The notes below the pieces were generated by a model, which was not told where the DNA came from, did no database searches, and was given only the letters and a program-made list of their open reading frames with translations. The position numbers and the translations under genes are program-made. A DNA stretch of 64,000 nt from Mactra quadrangularis (Eukaryota > Mollusca > Bivalvia > Venerida > Mactridae): the NCBI GenBank assembly GCA_025267735.1, contig CM046307.1:60941395-61005394 (forward strand). Reading direction: 5' to 3'. Below, in pieces: positions 45,826-57,345 of the stretch (within the stretch, counting starts at the first letter, position 1; every line of letters starts with the position of its first letter).

Positions 45826-46042
45826 AACGCAGCCGTGTCGTAGTGGTTAGCATGTCTGACTTCAAATACAGAGATCGTGGGTTCGAACCCGGTCGCGGTA
45901 GGTCATACCCTTTACATGAGTTGTCGGCCTCGTGGTAGGGTAAGTTAGTACTGGTGATAGAAAAGTGTCCAGGAAAACTATAGTAGGAAGAGCTGGCCGT
46001 CGTATATATAATTTAAATATGTGTTGAATACGACGTTAAAAA
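45826..46042 (+). mobile_element. Complete tRNA-derived SINE family 1 with 17-bp TSD
   Basis: A perfect 17-bp duplication AAATCTGTTTGAAGAGA flanks it (45809-45825; 46043-46059). The tRNA-like head GCAGCCGTGTCGTAGTGG has A box TGGTTAGCATG and B box GGGTTCGAACCC. The body contains GGTAGGGTAAGTTAGTACTGG and AGCTGGCCGTCGTA, ending in TACGACGTTAAA plus A-run. The perfect duplication indicates recent LINE-machinery insertion. Same family as 1-100. Confidence 0.95.
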
Positions 46043-46059
46043 AAATCTGTTTGAAGAGA

Positions 46060-46771
46060 TAAAAGGGAAAATCTGTACTTGTACAAACTGAGTATGGCTA
46101 AATTTTATTTCACTCGCACATACATTTACCCTTGTATTTAAGTACCTACTACAATATTTCTGTACTTATGATCAATAAAATAGTTATCTATGTATGCCCC
46201 ACCGACAGTTGAATGAAATTTAACTGTAGTTACATAAAGTACAAAATATACATAAAACAAGAAACAGAATCGCTAAAGTATTTTACCAATTTGTTCGTCT
46301 TTTTTTTACAGGATCATCCTTGGATGTCTGCTGCATGTAGTATATCACTTAACTTAGGCTATGGTCAAACTTGAGACAGAAACATTCTAGATCAGATGTA
46401 TGTCATGTAGTGACAAGAGAGAAAGATATATGAAGGTATTTTTTGGTTATTGTAGTTGTTTTAACTGATAGATCATGAAACATTAGATTCTCGGCTGTTC
46501 TGCTTCAACTCAACACATGGGGCCAGTTTCATAACCATATTGCTAAGTAGGGCTTTGTGCCCTGGTACCCTTCTTACACCAAAAGGAATAAGTATGTGAT
46601 ATCAAATAGAGAGTACCAGGGGGCAAAGTGATACATAGTGATTGGCTTAGGCAACAGACCCAATGACAACTTGACTCTAAGTAAGGATATCTGGATCTGT
46701 AAGTAAAGACAACTCAACATATGAACAAATCAACCCTTAGTATACAGGGTCTATTGTCATGTAATCTACAG
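46060..46771. other. Mostly unassigned; one imperfect palindrome
   Basis: GGGCTTTGTGCCCTGGTACC (46553) is inverted as GAGTACCAGGGGGCAAAG (46611), an imperfect hairpin of about 80 bp. No gene seen. Confidence 0.45.
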
Positions 46772-46779
46772 AAACAAGA

Positions 46780-47993
46780 CACTGGCACTGGAGTCCTTAT
46801 ATTGGATAAACTATTTATATATTTATGATTAAAAATAACATGGGTGAAGAAACGTAGAAAAACGGTTCCTGTTTGACTATGGCTTTAAAGTCGTGCCACA
46901 GCTTATTATAATATACACATGGTATTGAACCGTTTTCGGAGTGATCCACGGTCGAACTGAATTTTCATTTTTCGAAAAATGACTCGACATAAAAACCGGT
47001 TCTGATTTAAAGCTTGCACATATTTTTACATAAGTGGTAAGTATCAACTTCATATCTTATATAATTATCATAGAATTTAAGCGTTATTTCAGTAATTTCA
47101 CTTTTCAGCGATCGAGAGACACTGCCGACTTCCGGTATAATTTAAGGTTTTGTTACATGCGTTCTGATTGGTCTAAAACTCTGCGAAAGTTTCCTGTAAT
47201 CTGTCATTGAAACGAAGCCAGTGCAAACATCAACAAATTGTCATGCTGAATTTAGATCAATCTGCGACTCTTGTTGCCGCTACATGGGGACATTAAATTT
47301 TGATTTGCGGTCAGGCAGGCACTGGCACTGGCAAATATTGAAATCCATTAATGAAGAAATAAAATACAACGCAAAGTAGCACTTTTGTACACTACAGAAA
47401 TGGCGTGTTTACAAACCAAGATCTAAATGCTTATATAAATACATTACACAGGCAATTTCTCTTCAATTCGCATTATCGTTTGGCCGTCAATACATCTATC
47501 GTGTAACTTATAAAATGTCCGTGTAATTAAGAAACCAATAGACCAATCGCATCGTTACAGTGACAGATTACGGGAAAAGTTTCGCGGAGTTTTAGACCAA
47601 TCAGAACGCATGTTACAACTCTGTAAATTATACCGGAAGTCAGCAGTGTCTCTCAATCGCTGAAAAATAAAATTAATGAAATAACGCTTAATTCTATGAT
47701 AATTATATAAGATATATTGTTGATACTTTCCAATTTTGTAAAAATATGTGTCAGCTTTCAATTACAACCGGTTTTAATGTCCAGTCATTTCCCAAAATGT
47801 AAAAAATCAGTTTGACTGTGGATCATTTCCAAAACGGTTCAATACCATATAGATATTTACATTATAATAAGATTTGTGACGACTCAAAAGCGATAGTTAT
47901 AAAAGGACCGTTTTATGGTGTTTTTTTTCAACAATGTTATTTTTAATCATTAATATGAATATTTTAATGAATGTAAGGACTCCAGTGCCTGTG
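46780..47993. mobile_element. Long-palindrome hAT-like element, copy 2
   Basis: Ends CACTGGCACTGGAGTCC and, inverted, CACAGGCACTGGAGTCC. 8-bp flanks AAACAAGA and AAACAAGG match 7 of 8. Arms of about 430 bp (46780-47210; 47555-47993) are well matched: GCGTTCTGATTGGTCTAAAAC against its inverse, and GAGAGACACTGC..GACTTCCGGTATAATTTA. The loop is unique. Uninterrupted relative of 39255-41146. The frame 47555-47761 is arm sequence. Confidence 0.9.
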
Positions 47994-48000
47994 AAACAAG

Positions 48001-48295
48001 GGTATGTTTTTCCCCAGGAATTCCCAGTTGATCCTATAGATATTGATCATAAGCTAAAATCCTTGGCACAAAAATTGAACAGAGAGTAAACTAGGTTATT
48101 TGCACAAAATTAATTTTTTGCAACAAACTTAAAGTTAACAATTACAACTCATAGGATAATATGAGCATTTTCGAATAGGAAATGTAATAGTTATTTTATG
48201 CCTTATTTGCATCATCTATATTGTTTGGTTGCTGCAAGAATTTAATGAAAATTGAGTTAGTTTTCATTTTGAAGATCACATGACTATATACACTA
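48001..48295 (-). repeat. Dispersed repeat family 1, inverted copy
   Basis: On the minus strand it starts TATATAGTCATGTGATCTTCA and contains GGGAATTCC near its end. It matches the order of the copies at 4548 and 14085. Confidence 0.55.
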
Positions 48296-48329
48296 GTGGA
48301 AAGGCCGCATAAATTACAACTGTTGCTTA

Positions 48330-48748
48330 GGCCATGCCAAATCGGAATTCTGTTAAGCGTCAACTCAAATTTGACAAACCTAGGTATCTATTCACAAAAA
48401 CACAAACCAAAAACGAAAACACAAATATTTTTTACGACAATAGACAATGCATTATATTTTTTTCAATAGAACAATTTAACATCCTTATAATATGAAACAA
48501 TGGTCTGAATTTAATATAAAAAAATCATATAAAATATATATTGTAATAATTATGCGGTTATGAAAAATTGCTTACGATGAATAACGTCGTTGCTGAACAC
48601 TATTTTCCCTGAATTAAGTTGTATTGATTTCCGGAACATCGGAATTATTTAAGAAAATTTAACCAACAATTTTTTTTAATATTTTAATTGAGAACTCTAA
48701 AACCTACGCGCACGCGGACGCTTAACAAAATTCCGATATGGCATGGCC
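48330..48748. mobile_element. PIF/Harbinger-type MITE, copy 3
   Basis: Ends GGCCATGCCAAATCGGAATT and the inverse AATTCCGATATGGCATGGCC, with TTA on both sides (48327-48329; 48749-48751). 419 bp, opposite in orientation to 30740-31164 by its internal TTTGACAAACCTAGGT. Non-coding. Confidence 0.85.
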
Positions 48749-48751
48749 TTA

Positions 48752-49596
48752 TGAAGACAAAAACTAGAATGACAAGAAAAACTTCCTGGAGTCAAAATAC
48801 CTTTACAGTTCAACAAGTTTAATAAAACCTGTTAACTCTAATCACATAATGATTATTAAACATTAATTTATAACAAGGGAGACCACTGTAGTATTATTAA
48901 AAACTAACTTAAACAAGACAGTCAGAATTATCTCCCTTATTAAACAAAACTAGATTTGACCTTGTTACTATATTTTATTAGTCATTTGAGTTATCAAAGT
49001 TATTAAAATCATTTTTAAGTTCTCAATTGATTTTTAAAGTGTAAGTTTAGCATGTTGTGGAAATATTTATGAAATCAAAACAATTTAGAATATGATTGTA
49101 AAATGAGAAATATATGAAATATGATGATCATGATTGCATAAAAAGACATTGTTTATTTTTTGCAGAGTAAAAATATATAGTTTAATATTATGATAAATTT
49201 ATGTAACCATTTTATGATAATTGTTTATTTAATTGTTATGTTTAATTTTACTCTTTTGGAAATTCATTAATTAGAAAAACATTATAAATACTTTGTAGAA
49301 TGTTTTTTAAAAGAAAATAATTTTATATGATTTTAGATAACATTCTACTACATGTATGTATTTATGATGAGTAAGTCAACTGTCAACAGTAAGGTTAATG
49401 GAATTATATAGTTGATTTGAAATTCAAGATTTTGTTTATTAAAAACTAATAAATTTTCTAATTGAATCAATTGAGAAACTTCAATCATAACTTGAAATAA
49501 AATGTGATAATTAAGGTAGAGTTTCCCTTATACAACACTATTATTTTAACTATAGTAAATTTTTCACAAAACTTGTAGTATCTAATTTTACTTTTT
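48752..49596. other. No recognised feature
   Basis: Very AT-rich. No exon or element borders. Confidence 0.45.
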
Positions 49597-50551
49597 AGCT
49601 CGACTATTCAGAGAATAGTGGGGTTATTCTACTCAGCTGTGCGTTGGCGTAACACTTCTTGGTTTGGTTTTTAGGTGCAACATTTTTGTATCTTTTATAT
49701 CTTGCAAGTACTGGATTCACTTATTTCACTTACGGGATTCACTTAAAACTTTATTTGTGTTTACGGGGTTACCATTGGAGGTCAAATACCAAGTTACATA
49801 ACTCTAGTATGAATTTTGACTGAATTATGGCCCTTATATACTTAAAAATTTCTTGGTTAAGTTTTTAGGTGCAACATTTTTTCCTTGCAACTACTGAAGG
49901 GATTCACTTGAAACTTCACACATGTCTACGGGGTTACCATTGGAGGTCAAATACCAAGTTACATAACTCTAGGATGAATTTGGACTGAATTATGGCCCTT
50001 ATATACTTAGAAATTTCTTGGTTAAGTTTTTAGATGCAACATTTTATCTTGAGGGATTTACTGGAGGGATTCAATTGAAACCTCACACATGTCTACAGGG
50101 TTACCATTGGAGTTCAAATACTAAGTTACATAACTCTTGGATGAATTTGGACTGAATTATGACCCATTTATACTTAGAAAATTTCTTGGTAAAGTTTTTA
50201 GGTGCAACATTTTATCTTTGCAACTACTGAAGGGATTCACTTGAAACTTCACACATGTCTACGGGGGTACTAATTGACGCCAAATACCAAGTTGCATAAC
50301 CCTAGAAAGAATTTTGACTGGATTATGGCCCTCTAATACTTAAAATTTTTTTGGTTAAAATTTTTGGTGCAACATTTTATTTTTGAACCTACTTAAGGGA
50401 TTTACTTGAAACTTCACACATGTCAACAGGGTTAAGAATAAAGGTCAAATACTAAGTTGCGTAACTCCAGCTTGAGTTTTGATTGGTTGTTGCTGTCATT
50501 TACACGAATACCTGGAATTGTCGAGCGCGCTGTCTGTGGACTGCTCTTGTT
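49597..50551 (+). mobile_element. Second Helentron-like tandem-core element
   Basis: Begins AGCTCGACTATTCAGAGAAT and ends GTCGAGCGCGCTGTCTGTGG, ACTGCTCTTGTT, the same termini as 12172-13216. The core differs: about five units of about 168 bp marked by TTTTTAGGTGCAACATTTT, GGGATTCACTTGAAACTTCA and CAAATACCAAGTTACATAACTC. Non-autonomous. The two elements share ends but not cores, as in pearl/HINE families. Confidence 0.85.
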
Positions 50552-51245
50552 AATATTTTCTCCTTGTCATTTACTTAAATTTTATCAACTATTATTTTTT
50601 ATATAGAGAAATTAAAAACTTACACTATTTCCATATCAAAGGGAGATAATTTCTCATCAAAAGTTATTTTTTTTACTATGTATACTAGTATCTAGTACCG
50701 GCAAATTTAAGATAGCACAATTTTTCATATATAACAGAGATAATTATTCACTTAGATTAAAAAAATATCAGTAACTTTACAACAGACTATTGTTTGATGA
50801 ATCTTATTCATGCTAAATTAATAATATAATGTAAGGAATGAAAAATATTATATTTTGTAATAATTCATCATGATTTTGAAAAATACGCATGATTGTAAAA
50901 TAGCATTATGGGAATTCTACCTTAAATGTTATTGTTTGTTTTTCAAAATATGAATAATTTCATGAGTTAAATGATAATTGTATAATAAACTTACTTATAG
51001 CCAAGGTTTTTTAGTTAGGCTGTGGATGTATTTATAAAATTATCCCACAATTTTGAAAATTGAACTGTAAATACATATAATTGGAAACTATTGTTCAATT
51101 TTATTCAACTTTCAGTGGTGCATAAATTAATCCCATTGACTTGAATATTCATTACAGTACTTCTGTACTTTTGATTGATAAAATTAGTTTTATATCAGCG
51201 GGGTTAATGTATACGTCTCTGACAGACAAATAAAATTGAACATTA
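50552..51245. other. No recognised feature
   Basis: AT-rich sequence, nothing supportable. Confidence 0.45.
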
Positions 51246-51336
51246 CATCCCAGGTTTTAGCACAAAATGGCTTAACTCAATTTAAGTAAAGAGTGAGTTA
51301 CGACCGTTTTGCCCTAAACTTACGACATGTACTATG
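51246..51336. mobile_element. Diverged hairpin mini-MITE, relative of 29723
   Basis: AGGTTTTAGCACAAAATGGC faces ACCGTTTTGCCCTAAACTTA. GAGTGAGTTACGACCG is the inverse of the 29723 loop block. Stem imperfect. Confidence 0.45.
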
Positions 51337-51935
51337 AAATGATGCTCATTTATGTTTATACATTGATAGTTATCTCCCTTTGTTATTACAGAACTAGAAT
51401 GTTTTAGTGAAGTTATGAATGGTTATGGTGACCATGAAACAATGAATCTCTACTCTTTAGACTTTCATCTCAAGAAATTTCAACTGTAAGGAACAGGTAC
51501 TTTATTCTTTGGTTTATATTAAATGGACTGTGTTTTGTCAGGGTCCAATACAACTCCACTCATAGACAACTCAACCTGAAGTTGGGACAACTCAACCTGT
51601 GGACAACTCTGATCCTGTATTATTCATAATTCTAAGTTTATTGTGTATTGAAGATATTGAGGAATAAAATAAATGATTATTTGATATTCATAGTTCTTTA
51701 AAACGTGAGAATTTAACATTTAAAATCAATTTTAATCTGAGCTTAAATTTAATTATTAAATTAAATAAAGATTTAATAATTAATTACAATAATAATATAT
51801 GATACAGATTGAATTGTTCTGGGGTTGTGTTGTCTTTGGGTTGAGTTGTCCAGACTGGCGACATGAGTTGTTCTGATTAAGTATTGTACAATTGCGAACT
51901 GAATGGTTTGAAGTCAAAGACAGTATATAATTATA
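51337..51935. other. No recognised gene; CAACTCAACCTG-type repeats
   Basis: ACAACTCAACCTGAAGTTGGGACAACTCAACCTGTGGACAACTC at about 51577-51609 is a short degenerate repeat, inverted in part at about 51836 (GGGTTGAGTTGTCC). Possibly another small palindrome (51575-51870). Confidence 0.4.
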
Positions 51936-52294
51936 AGGTGGCAACCTAATTTTTGGAGATATTTTCTCTTTGTAGGCCTTCTAGTAGCTTTTATTAAAAA
52001 TGTGAAAATGTTTATTAAAGAATGTTTTTAATTATGGCTCTACTTATAGTTAAGTCTACAAAAGTAATATAAAACTTTGTTTATAAGAAAAAACATTACA
52101 TTGATCATTGTTTTGGAGGCTTTGTTATGTCAAATGCTGATTCTTATAAATATGATGCATTTATTTAAATTGTTTTCATTTTATCACCAACCTTACAAAA
52201 TGTACTTAAAATAATGTTTCTACAAAAGCAAGCAATTAAATTGAAGAATTTTTACATTAAATTTCCATGTCTCCAAACTTTTGGTTTGGCACTG
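51936..52294. mobile_element. Tc1-type MITE, relative of 6491-6963
   Basis: The right end GTCTCCAAACTTTTGGTTTGG then CACTG|TA is the inverse of the 6491 left end. GTTTTGGAGGCTTTG and GTCAAATGCTGATTCTTATAAA match the 6780 region. The left end (AAGGTGGCAACCTAATTTTTGG) is degenerate. Non-coding. Confidence 0.6.
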
Positions 52295-52399
52295 TACTCA
52301 CAAAGTATTTTACTATGTTTATATCCAAGTGCAATTAGTTGCTGGTTTCTTCAATATAATTAACTATACATGTACATGTGTAATCAAGGTGAATAGTAG

Positions 52400-52520
52400 A
52401 AGAGTATGTTAAGTCAGCAGTAAAGCAGTAACTTCAGTAACTTTACTGCCAGAAAGTTTGTAGTTCAGCAGTAAAAATTTTCTGCTAAAAGTTTCAGCAG
52501 TACAGCAGTAAAACTTTTGA
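52400..52520. repeat. Degenerate CAGTAA-rich tract
   Basis: Irregular runs of CAGCAGTAA, CAGTAACTT and CAGTACAGCAGTAAAAC. CAGTAAAAC-like motifs recur about ten times. Confidence 0.6.
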
Positions 52521-52811
52521 AAATGATGGTTGTATTGCTCCAACTTTCAATAATAATGGTTATGGTTAAGACAGCTATGATGATAGTCAAGTTGAAATAT
52601 TGAATACATATTATCATATTAATCAAATTCGTAGAAACGATATAATCAGAATGTAAATTTTAGGTACTGTACTAAATGTTACTGTCGACTTCATCTAGCT
52701 TCAATGTTAAACATTAAAATGAATAACATTTCTACATTTAACTGACGGAAAATAATAAGAAATAATATGCATGAAATTGTAGCAATAAAGGTTTACTGTT
52801 GTACTGCTGAT

Positions 52812-53431
52812 TAGGGATTTAACGATGATCGATTATAATCGATAATCAATCGTTTCATTAGAATTGGGAGACAATCGATTATGAAGTTTAATAATCGATT
52901 ATCGCTAATATCAGTTATTCATTTTTATTGACAAAAAGACAGTCAAGTTTTAATTTATTAATATTACTAGAAAAACAGTATTTCATGGGAATAAAACTCT
53001 TCTCAATTAAAACATGATGATTACATTTTACTACTACTTTGTTATTGTAAATTATTGAGATCAGTGTCGACATTTTTGGTCGGCGACATTAAATTCGCCA
53101 TTACTGGACAATATATAGTCCCTTTTCTATACTGTATGGGTACTGAAAATGTCCGAAAATTGATTTTATTATTAAACATAAACAACCACTAAACCACTAG
53201 TTATAGGTTTATTATACATGGTTTAATATTCTATTATAAGAAACAACATCACTTAAACCATTCCATGGTATTGCCATATACATGATGTATATAAAAATAT
53301 ATATTATCATATATTTTCAGAATAAAAACCCTGAGTAAATGTTTCGATTATAAAATCAATGATTGATCGAAAAGGGTCGTTTGATTATTTCCGATGATCG
53401 ATCATGATTTTTTCCCGATTTTGAAACCCTA
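52812..53431. mobile_element. hAT-type MITE, inverted relative of 25378-25973
   Basis: Starts TAGGGATTTAACGATGATCG and ends CCCGATTTTGAAACCCTA. 8-bp flanks CTGCTGAT and CCGCTGAT match 7 of 8. It matches 25378-25973 end to end in inverse orientation (GGGAGACAATCGATTATGAAG; CCGATGATCGAT). 620 bp, non-coding. Confidence 0.9.
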
Positions 53432-53439
53432 CCGCTGAT

Positions 53440-53966
53440 ATTACTGCTGATTTCACATACATTCAATAAAAATTGTAATGATAAGTTTCAATTCTAATAT
53501 GCTTAGTATTTATTAAACTTGAAAAAAAAATTCAATATTAAATCTAGTTATTTGCAAGCTATGTACATCTGATCTGTTAGATGATTATAAATCTTGAATT
53601 AGGAAATGCTGTTGTTAGTGAACCTACTCAACAGTGTTAAAAAATATGGTTTTACATTTCACTTTGAACTAACTTGCAGTAATTAAAAGTGGTAGTTACA
53701 AAACTCTCTTTGGTTGATGTATAGAATGTGAATGCTTTCATACTATACTTAATTTATTTGAAATTTTGAGACTAGCCCTTCTGTTGACTTAGTAATTTAT
53801 CATGAATTAGACTTTTTATCGGACTAAACAAAATTAATGTTAGTTGTAGAGAAAGTGTGTTTAATCTTTTGATTCTGAAATGGGTGCTTAAAAACAACAA
53901 AAAATTGTAGTTTAATCTGTCAAAATATCACACTTCAGTTAAGTTTTCTTGTTTGTTTTATTTCAG
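53440..53966. other. Unassigned
   Basis: AT-rich. It ends with an acceptor-like TTTGTTTTATTTCAG (53952-53966). Confidence 0.4.
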
Positions 53967-54050
53967 ATTGAACATTATGAACAGTAGTGTTAATCAAGCA
54001 TATCAAGCTGGTGAATGTAAAACTTATGATCACTACAGAAGAAGAATGTT
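53967..54050 (+). other. Possible exon-like segment next to an array
   Basis: After the acceptor-like pyrimidine tract, an ATG opens MNSSVNQAYQAGECKTYDHY, continuing RRRM into the 69-bp repeats. There is no donor site, homologous motif or partner exon I can see. The open frame 53953-54336 would add four 23-residue repeats and then stop. It could be coincidence. Confidence 0.2.
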
Positions 54051-54326
54051 GTCCATATACGCGTGTCCTGCTGAAATTAAACAAGTCATCTCGGACTTTT
54101 TGTCCTTGAGATGTTTGTTGTCCATATACGCGTGTCCTGCTGAAATTAAACAAGTCATCTCGGACTTTTTGTCCTTGAGATGTTTGTTGTCCATATACGC
54201 GTGTCCTGCTGAAATTAAACAAGTCATCTCGGACTTTTTGTCCTTGAGATGTTTGTTGTCCATATACGCGTGTCCTGCTGAAATTAAACAAGTCATCTCG
54301 GACTTTTTGTCCTTGAGATGCTTGTT
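54051..54326. repeat. 4 x 69-bp near-perfect tandem array
   Basis: Units start at 54051, 54120, 54189 and 54258 with GTCCATATACGCGTGTCCTG and end GTCCTTGAGATGTTTGTT. Only one base differs (C for T near 54320). Since 69 is a multiple of 3 without stops, several frames on both strands stay open and give 23-residue repeats. That is an arithmetic effect, so no protein is called. Very recent expansion. Confidence 0.95.
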
Positions 54327-54375
54327 GTCCAAGTAAATTAAAAAAAATTGTGTTCTTGTTTTTTTTAATCAAAAA

Positions 54376-57345
54376 GGATTCGTCCCCGAGCAATTTCGTA
54401 CTAATTAAATTTATGTGTTACGAAAAATTATCGGACTTATCATTGTATACAGTTTGATTCGTCCCCTAGTAATTTCGAACCCAACTTTCTAGCTACAAAA
54501 ATATTTAGGGACGTATCTTTGTTTACATTTTGATGCGTCCCCGAGGAATTTCGAACGTAACTTTCTCGGTAATAAAAGCATTTGGAGACGAATCTGTATA
54601 CAATTTATTTGTCCCCTAATAATTTCAAAACAATTTTTCGGTTACAAAAATATTTGAGGACGTATCAATGTTTACATTATGATTCGTCCCCAACCATTTC
54701 GACCCAAAATTTTTTGGGTACGAAATGATTTGGGGACGAATCTGTTTACATTTGATTCGTCCCCTAACTATTTCGACCCCAACTTTTTTAAGTACGAAAA
54801 TATTTGAGGACGAATCATTGCTTACACCTTGATTCGTCCCCAAACCATTTCGTCCACAACATTTTTGGGTACGAAATTATTGAGGGACGAATCTGTTTAC
54901 ATTTGATTCGTCCCAAAACTATTTCGACCCCAACTTTTTTTGTGTACGAAAATATTTGGGGACGAATCTTTGTTTACATTTGAATCGTCCTCAAACTATT
55001 TCGACCCCAACTTTTTGAGTACGAAAATATTAGGGGACGAATTTTTGCTTACATTTTGATTCGTCCCCAACCATTTCGACCCAAAATTTTTTTGGTTACG
55101 AAATGATTTGTGAACGAATCTTTGTTTACATTTAATTCGTCCCCAAACCATTTCGACCACAACATTTTTGGGTACGAAATAATCCAGGGACGAATATTTG
55201 TTTACATTTGATTCGTCCCCAAACTATTTCGACCAAATCTTTTTTCGGTACAAAAATATTTGTGGACGAATCTTTGTTTACAATTGATTCGTCCCCAAAC
55301 TATTTCGACCCCAAATTTTTTGAGTACGAAAATATTTGGGGACGAATCTTTTGTTTACATTTGATTCGACCCCAACTTTTTTGAGTACGAAAATATTTGG
55401 GAACGAATCTTTGTTTACATTTAATTCGTCCCCAAACCATTTCGACCACAACATTTTTGGGTACGAAGTAATTGAGGGACGAATGTTTGTTTACATTTGA
55501 TTCGTCCCAAAACTATTTCGACCAAATCATTTTTCGGTACGAAAATATTTGTGGACGAATCTTTGTTTACATTTGATTCGACCCCAAACTATTTCGACCC
55601 CAACTTTTTTGACTACGAAAATATTTGGGGACGAATCTTTGTTTACATTTGATTCGTCCCTAAACTATTTCGACCCCAACTTTTTTGAGTACGAAAATAT
55701 TTGGGGACGAATTTTTGCTTACATTCTGATTCGTCCCCAAACTATTTCGACCCCAACTTTTTTGGGTACGAAAGTATTGAGGGACGAATCTTTGTTTACA
55801 TTTGATTCGTCCCCAAACCATTTCGACCACAACATTTTTGGGTACGAAATTATTAAGGGACGAATGTTTGGTTACATTTGATTCGTCCCCAAACTATTTC
55901 GACCCCAACTTTTTTGAGTTCGAAAATATTTGGGGACAAATTTTTGCTTACATTTTGATTCGTCCCCAAACCATTTCGACCCCAATATTTTTGGGTAGTT
56001 GGGGTCGAAATGGTTTGGGGACAAATAAAAATGTAAAAGATTCGTCCCCAAATATTTTCGTACTCAAAAAAGTTGGGGTCGAAATGGTTCGGGGACGAAT
56101 CAAATGTAAACAAAGATTCGTCCCCAAATATTTTCGTACTCAAAAAAGTTGGGGTCGAAATGGTTCGGGGACGAATCAAATGTAAACAAAGATTCGTCCC
56201 CAAATATTTTCGTACTCAAAAAAGTTGGGGTCGAAATAGTTTGGGGACGAATCAAATGTAAACAAAGATTCGTCCCCAAATATTTTCGTACTCAAAACAG
56301 TTGGGGTCGAAACGGTTCGGGGACGAATCAAATGTAAACAAAGATTCGTCCCCAAATATTTTCGTACTCAAAAAAGTTGGGGTCGAAACGGTTCGGGGAC
56401 GAATCAAATGTAAACAAAGATTCGTCCCCAAATATTTTCGTACTCAAAAAAGTTGGGGTCGAAATAGTTAGGGGACGAATCAAATGTAAGCAAAGATTCG
56501 TCCCCAAATATTTTCGTACCCAAAAATGTTTTGGTCGAAAATTTTCGGGGACGAATCAAATGTAAACAAAGATTCGTCCCTCAATATTTTCGTACCCAAA
56601 AAAGTTGGGGTCGAAATGGTTCGGGGACGAATCAAATGTAAACAAAGATTCGTCCCCAAATATTTTCGTACTCCAAAAAGTTGGGGTCGAAATAGTTTGG
56701 GGACGAATCAAATGTTAACAAAGATTCGTCCCCAAATATTTTCGTACTCAAAAAAGTTGGGGTCGAAATGGTTTGGGGACGAATCAAATGTAAACAAAGA
56801 TTCGTCCCCAAATATTTTCGTACCCAAAATAGTTGGGGTCGAAATGGTTTGGGGACGAATCAAAATGTTAACAAAGATTCGTCCCCAAATATGTTCGTAC
56901 CCAAAAAAGTTTTGGTCGAAATAGTTCGGGTACGAATCAAATGTAAACAAAGATTCGTCCCTCAATATTTTCGTACCCAAAAATGTTGTGGTCGAAATGG
57001 TTTTGGGACGTATCAAAATGTAAGCAAAAATTTGTCCGCAAATATTTTCGTTCTCAAAAAAGTTTGGGTCGAAATAGTTAGGGGCCGAATCAAATGTAAA
57101 CAAAGATTCGTCCCCAAATATTTTCGTAACTTGCTCGGGGACGAATCATGAAGAGAGATTCGTCCCGAAATAAATTCGTATCTCCGTTTACATTTTTATT
57201 CGTCTCCGAGCAATTTCGAACCCAATTTTTTCGCGGTTTCGGAAATGTTTTGGGACTAATCTTTATTTTACGATTCGTCCCCAAGCAATTTCGAACCAAG
57301 CTTAATACATAATTCAAAAATATTTGGAGACGAATGATAATTAAG
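54376..57345. repeat. 76-bp quasi-palindromic satellite with orientation switches
   Basis: About 38-39 units of about 76 bp. Each begins GATTCGTCCCC and returns GGGGACGAATC, so each unit is itself an imperfect inverted repeat: CCCCAAATATTTTCGTAC on one side, GGTCGAAATGGTTCGGGG on the other. From 54376 to about 55998 the TCGACCCC arm comes first. From about 56000 to 57140 the order is inverted. After about 57170 it returns. Central units are the most uniform and outer ones the most diverged. All reading frames here are artefacts. Confidence 0.95.

Noticed and set aside
53935..54393. 152-codon minus and 99-codon minus frames with 23-residue repeats
   Set aside because: A 69-bp repeat without stops keeps several frames open at once on both strands, which argues for arithmetic rather than a protein.
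55549..57151. Many overlapping open frames of 60-132 codons on both strands
   Set aside because: They are translations of the 76-bp satellite. Three units (228 bp) restore frame, so the same peptide recurs, with no coding selection visible.
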